Of a stretch of DNA of 6,636 nt, positions 4,466-6,636 are shown piece after piece. The translations under genes were made by a program, and so were the position numbers. The notes beneath the pieces were generated by a model that was not told the origin of the DNA, ran no database searches, and saw nothing but the letters and a program-made list of their open reading frames with translations. Source of the DNA: an uncultured Clostridia bacterium (GTDB lineage: Bacteria > Bacillota > Clostridia > Christensenellales > UBA1242). The DNA is taken from NCBI GenBank assembly GCA_944372715.1, contig CALVZZ010000001.1:1-6636 (forward strand). Direction: 5' to 3'. How positions within the stretch are numbered: position 1 is the first letter of the stretch; every line of letters begins with the position of its first letter.

Positions 4466-5506
4466 ATGTCTTATTCCAAATGTGTAATTAATAGAAAAAG
4501 TCTTTTAAAAAACTTTGAAGTTGTAAAAAAATATTGTCCTAACATAATTGCAATGGTTAAAGCTGATGCTTACGGACACGGTGTTAAAAATGTTTGTAAT
4601 GCATTATTTGGTAAAGTAAAGTATTTTGGAGTTGCTTGTTTATATGAAGCTCTGCAAATAAGAAAATTTGATAAGAACACTAAAATTTTGATTGTTGGGT
4701 TTTGCGAAAATTATTTAACAGCAATAAAAAACAATATATCCTTTACAATTGAAAATATTGAAGATTTTGAAAATTTATTAAAAATTATTAAAAAAAATAA
4801 ATTTTATTTAGAAAAATATAAAAAAATTGCAAATATTCATTTAAAAATAAATACAGGTATGAATAGGTTGGGCTTCAAAAGAGAAGAAGATTTTGAAAAT
4901 TTAATTAAATTGTATTTAAGAAATGAATTAAAAAATTTTATAAATATAGAAGGTGTTTTTACTCATTTTGCTTCAAAAAAGACAATTAAATTTCAATTAA
5001 ATACATTTAAAAACTATATTAATTTAATACCAAGTGCAATAAACCCTATTATACACATTGGGGGAAGTATTGGAAAAATTGAAGCTAATTTTTGTAAAAA
5101 TATATATTTAAGAGTTGGTATAGACCTATATACAAATCCTTATAATGTTATGAGTATTGAAAGTGTGGTTTTAAAAATACAAGAGGTTAAAAATGGAGAT
5201 GTCGTGGGGTATGATTTTGGATATAAGGCAGAAAAAAATGAAAAAATAGCCATAATACCACTTGGATATGCTGATGGAATTAATAGAAAAACATCAGGAA
5301 GTTATATACAAATTAATTCTAAATCTTATCGCATTGTTGGAAATATTTGTATGGATATGTTCTTTGTTTTGGTTGATGATAGTGTAAAAAGATTTGATAA
5401 GGTTATAATAAATTTTAAAAATTGGGATAAAAAATGTAAAACTATTAATTATGAAATTTTGACATCGATCAATCATAGAAGATTAAAAGATGTGTGTAAA
5501 TATTAA
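4466..5506 (+). CDS. alr: Alanine racemase
   Basis: This PLP enzyme interconverts L- and D-alanine and supplies D-Ala for peptidoglycan in the cytoplasm. Its 346 residues are slightly short for the family (about 360-390), mainly at the C-terminus. The PLP lysine is K32 in MVKADAYGHG, with Y36 matching a phosphate-contact Tyr. K127 and R134 lie in LKINTGMNRLGF, S201 in HIGGS, R216/G218/I219 in RVGIDLY, and the catalytic Tyr Y249 in VVGYD. The CMD motif is at 295-297. Two departures stand out: HIGGS where many enzymes have H-x-x-N-S, and H337 in SINHRR at the position of Geobacillus Tyr354. The start lacks a Shine-Dalgarno site and coincides with the predicted transcription start. It is followed by rsmD on the same strand, which has its own promoter. 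It could act on an amino acid other than alanine. Confidence 0.93.
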   Translation: MSYSKCVINRKSLLKNFEVVKKYCPNIIAMVKADAYGHGVKNVCNALFGKVKYFGVACLYEALQIRKFDKNTKILIVGFCENYLTAIKNNISFTIENIEDFENLLKIIKKNKFYLEKYKKIANIHLKINTGMNRLGFKREEDFENLIKLYLRNELKNFINIEGVFTHFASKKTIKFQLNTFKNYINLIPSAINPIIHIGGSIGKIEANFCKNIYLRVGIDLYTNPYNVMSIESVVLKIQEVKNGDVVGYDFGYKAEKNEKIAIIPLGYADGINRKTSGSYIQINSKSYRIVGNICMDMFFVLVDDSVKRFDKVIINFKNWDKKCKTINYEILTSINHRRLKDVCKY

Positions 5507-5533
5507 TAATTTTTGTTTTTTTTATTAATTTTC

Positions 5534-5562
5534 TTTAAAATAAGTAATTTTTTTGATATAAA
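5534..5562 (+). promoter_or_regulatory. Promoter of rsmD (leaderless)
   Basis: The -35 TTTAAA (5534-5539) and -10 TATAAA (5557-5562) are 17 bases apart, with an extended -10 TG at 5554-5555. Six bases separate the -10 from the ATG at 5569, so the predicted transcription start is the A of the start codon. No Shine-Dalgarno site is present. Confidence 0.65.
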
Positions 5563-5568
5563 TATTGT

Positions 5569-6105
5569 ATGAGAGTTATTTCTGGTAAATTTAGAGGGAA
5601 AAAATTAATGAGTCCAAAACATAATATAAGGCCAACATTGGATATGGTAAAACAAGCAATTTTTACTAAGCTTCAATTTTTTATACCAAACAAAAGAGTT
5701 TTAGACTTATTTTCAGGAAGTGGCGCTTTGGGTATTGAAGCACTAAGCAGAAATGCAAGTGAAGTAGTATTTTGTGACAAAAATAGTGAAAGTATAGAAC
5801 TTATAAAAAATAATTTAAAATCCATTAATGCAAAAAATTACAAAATTATAAAAGGTGATTTTAAAGAAATATTAAACACTCTTGAAGGACCTTTTGATTT
5901 AATCTTACTTGATCCACCGTTTGCTAGTGGATTTTATGACATAGCATTAAAGCTTATATATGAAAATGGATTATTAAGTAATGAAGGTGTTATTGTGTGT
6001 GAAAGAGCAAAAGAAGAGATTATTGAGTGTAATGGTTTTGTTTTAAATTGTACCAAAATTTATGGCACTGTGGCCGTTGACTACTTTATGGTTAAGAATG
6101 TATAA
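5569..6105 (+). CDS. rsmD: 16S rRNA (guanine966-N2)-methyltransferase RsmD
   Basis: RsmD uses S-adenosylmethionine to methylate N2 of G966 in 16S rRNA of the small subunit. The 178 residues are a normal length for the family. The N-terminal signature MRVISGKFRGKKL is followed by RPTLDMVKQAIF (21-32), the SAM-binding motif I VLDLFSGSGALGIEALSR (44-61), an acidic loop residue D70, and the catalytic motif IV DPPF (115-118) typical of N-methyltransferases acting on exocyclic amines. It is a soluble cytoplasmic protein. The ATG at 5569 begins the conserved N-terminus, so the start is secure even though no Shine-Dalgarno site precedes it. A small helix-turn-helix gene follows 17 bases after the stop and is probably co-transcribed. 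Confidence 0.96.
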   Translation: MRVISGKFRGKKLMSPKHNIRPTLDMVKQAIFTKLQFFIPNKRVLDLFSGSGALGIEALSRNASEVVFCDKNSESIELIKNNLKSINAKNYKIIKGDFKEILNTLEGPFDLILLDPPFASGFYDIALKLIYENGLLSNEGVIVCERAKEEIIECNGFVLNCTKIYGTVAVDYFMVKNV

Positions 6106-6122
6106 TTGTGTTAGGGGGTTAT

Positions 6123-6320
6123 ATGTTCAATGTTGAATTAATAAAAAAAATTATTGAAAAAAAAGGAGAAGATGTAAATACAATATCGCATAAATTAAAC
6201 ATACCTTTAATTGAAATTAATAATATGCTTGATGATTGTGGAGAAATAGAAATTGCTAATTTTATCAAAATTGCAAAATTTTTAGAAGAAAATCCTTCAA
6301 ATTTAATAAAATTTAACTAG
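6123..6320 (+). CDS. Small XRE-like helix-turn-helix protein
   Basis: This encodes 65 residues, essentially one domain. The pattern LIKKIIEKKGEDVNTISHKL-N, then IPLIEINNMLDD, then EIEIANFIKIAKFLEENPSN follows the five-helix Cro/C1 (XRE) layout, with the putative recognition helix at about residues 29-38. Similarity is by pattern only and the domain is divergent, so DNA binding is inferred. The start is the ATG at 6123, preceded by AGGGGG at 6113-6118; a TTG at 6108 lies ahead of that site and is excluded. The gene begins 17 bases after the rsmD stop and has no promoter of its own, so it is probably translated from the rsmD mRNA. Its targets are unknown. Confidence 0.75.
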   Translation: MFNVELIKKIIEKKGEDVNTISHKLNIPLIEINNMLDDCGEIEIANFIKIAKFLEENPSNLIKFN

Positions 6321-6329
6321 ATAATTTAT

Positions 6330-6358
6330 TTTACATTTTTTATAAAGTTTAATATAAT
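6330..6358 (+). promoter_or_regulatory. Promoter of pyk (leaderless)
   Basis: The -35 TTTACA (6330-6335) and a perfect -10 TATAAT (6353-6358) are separated by the optimal 17 bases. Six bases lie between the -10 and the ATG at 6365, so transcription should start at the A of the start codon. There is no Shine-Dalgarno site in between. Confidence 0.8.
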
Positions 6359-6364
6359 GTAAAT

Positions 6365-6636
6365 ATGAGAAAAACTAAAATTATATGTACAATTGGTCCA
6401 GCATCGTCTAATGTGAAAACTCTTGAAGAAATGGCAAAAGCTGGTATGGATGTGGCAAGAATAAATATGAGTCACGGAACCTTGCAGTCAAGAAAGGAAA
6501 TTGTTGACCAATTAAACTTTATAAGAATAGCTCACAATAATCCAATTGCATTAATGTGTGACACAAAGGGTCCAGAAATTAGAATTGGAAAATTTAAAAA
6601 TGGTGAAGCTGTTTTAAAGCAAAACCATACATTCAT
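6365..6636 (+). CDS. pyk: Pyruvate kinase, N-terminal part (runs off the window)
   Basis: Pyruvate kinase converts phosphoenolpyruvate and ADP to pyruvate and ATP, the last step of glycolysis, in the cytoplasm. About 90 codons are visible and the frame is open to the edge of the window. The N-terminus RKTKIICTIGPASS is the family signature, followed by AGMDVARINMSHG (substrate-binding Arg, Asn and Ser; most enzymes have RLNFSHG or similar) and CDTKGPEIRIG (start of the B-domain hinge region). The ATG at 6365 is fixed by the conserved N-terminus. It lies six bases after a perfect TATAAT, so the mRNA is predicted to be leaderless. The domain beyond this point, including the catalytic lysine, is outside the window. 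Confidence 0.95.
   Translation, partial: MRKTKIICTIGPASSNVKTLEEMAKAGMDVARINMSHGTLQSRKEIVDQLNFIRIAHNNPIALMCDTKGPEIRIGKFKNGEAVLKQNHTF

Noticed and set aside
5294..5476. Open frame of 60 codons on the minus strand
   Set aside because: It lies antisense inside alr, overlapping the conserved CMD motif region; no supporting signals.
5502..5529. Hairpin after alr (8-bp arms 5502-5509/5522-5529)
   Set aside because: The stem is entirely A-T with a 12-base loop and no proper T-tract after it; such pairing is expected by chance in this AT-rich spacer.
1..6636. CRISPR array, riboswitch, T-box leader or classic insertion sequence
   Set aside because: I saw no regularly spaced repeats, no transposase or integrase gene, and no long structured leader upstream of any coding gene.

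Overview
The window is strongly AT-rich and uses the standard bacterial code (TAA/TAG stops, no in-frame TGA). Its tRNAs have encoded CCA ends, and its intrinsic terminators and sigma-A-type promoters are easy to see. This suits a low-GC Bacillota-type genome (Clostridia-like or a reduced gut lineage); the exact lineage cannot be fixed from the sequence.

Region 1 (1-360) holds an intact tRNA-Leu(UAG), its terminator, about 170 bp of palindrome-rich DNA, and a second copy of the tRNA's last 68 bases that lacks the 5' end and has its own terminator. This is the layout expected of a very small element integrated at a tRNA gene. The 170 bp also contain an inverted, slightly diverged copy of the tRNA D-arm. 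Region 2 (388-2310) has two convergent genes sharing a bidirectional terminator: a zinc-ribbon protein of unknown function (+) and an HExxH metallopeptidase-like protein (-). The terminator and the six bases before it nearly repeat the tRNA-Leu 3' tip plus its terminator. Region 3 (2311-2722) is mostly non-coding, with one possible 54-residue ORF.

Region 4 (2723-3035) is a minus-strand tRNA-Gly(CCC)/tRNA-Lys(CUU) operon with a clear promoter and terminator. Region 5 (3072-4420, minus) is a likely two-gene unit: a 68-residue uncharacterised protein, then a membrane-anchored endonuclease/exonuclease/phosphatase-family hydrolase. Region 6 (4466-6636, plus) carries housekeeping genes: alanine racemase, rsmD (16S rRNA methyltransferase) followed by a small XRE-like helix-turn-helix protein, and the start of pyruvate kinase.

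The most general signal concerns translation. Genes that open a transcription unit in regions 5-6 (the 68-residue gene, alr, rsmD, pyk) have no Shine-Dalgarno sequence. Their -10 boxes lie about 6-7 bases before the ATG, so transcription is predicted to start at or next to the start codon (leaderless mRNAs). The genes inside those units (the hydrolase and the HTH gene), and the zinc-ribbon gene with its 22-base leader, have strong Shine-Dalgarno sites. The alanine racemase also has a substitution at a known specificity position (His where the Geobacillus enzyme has Tyr354).
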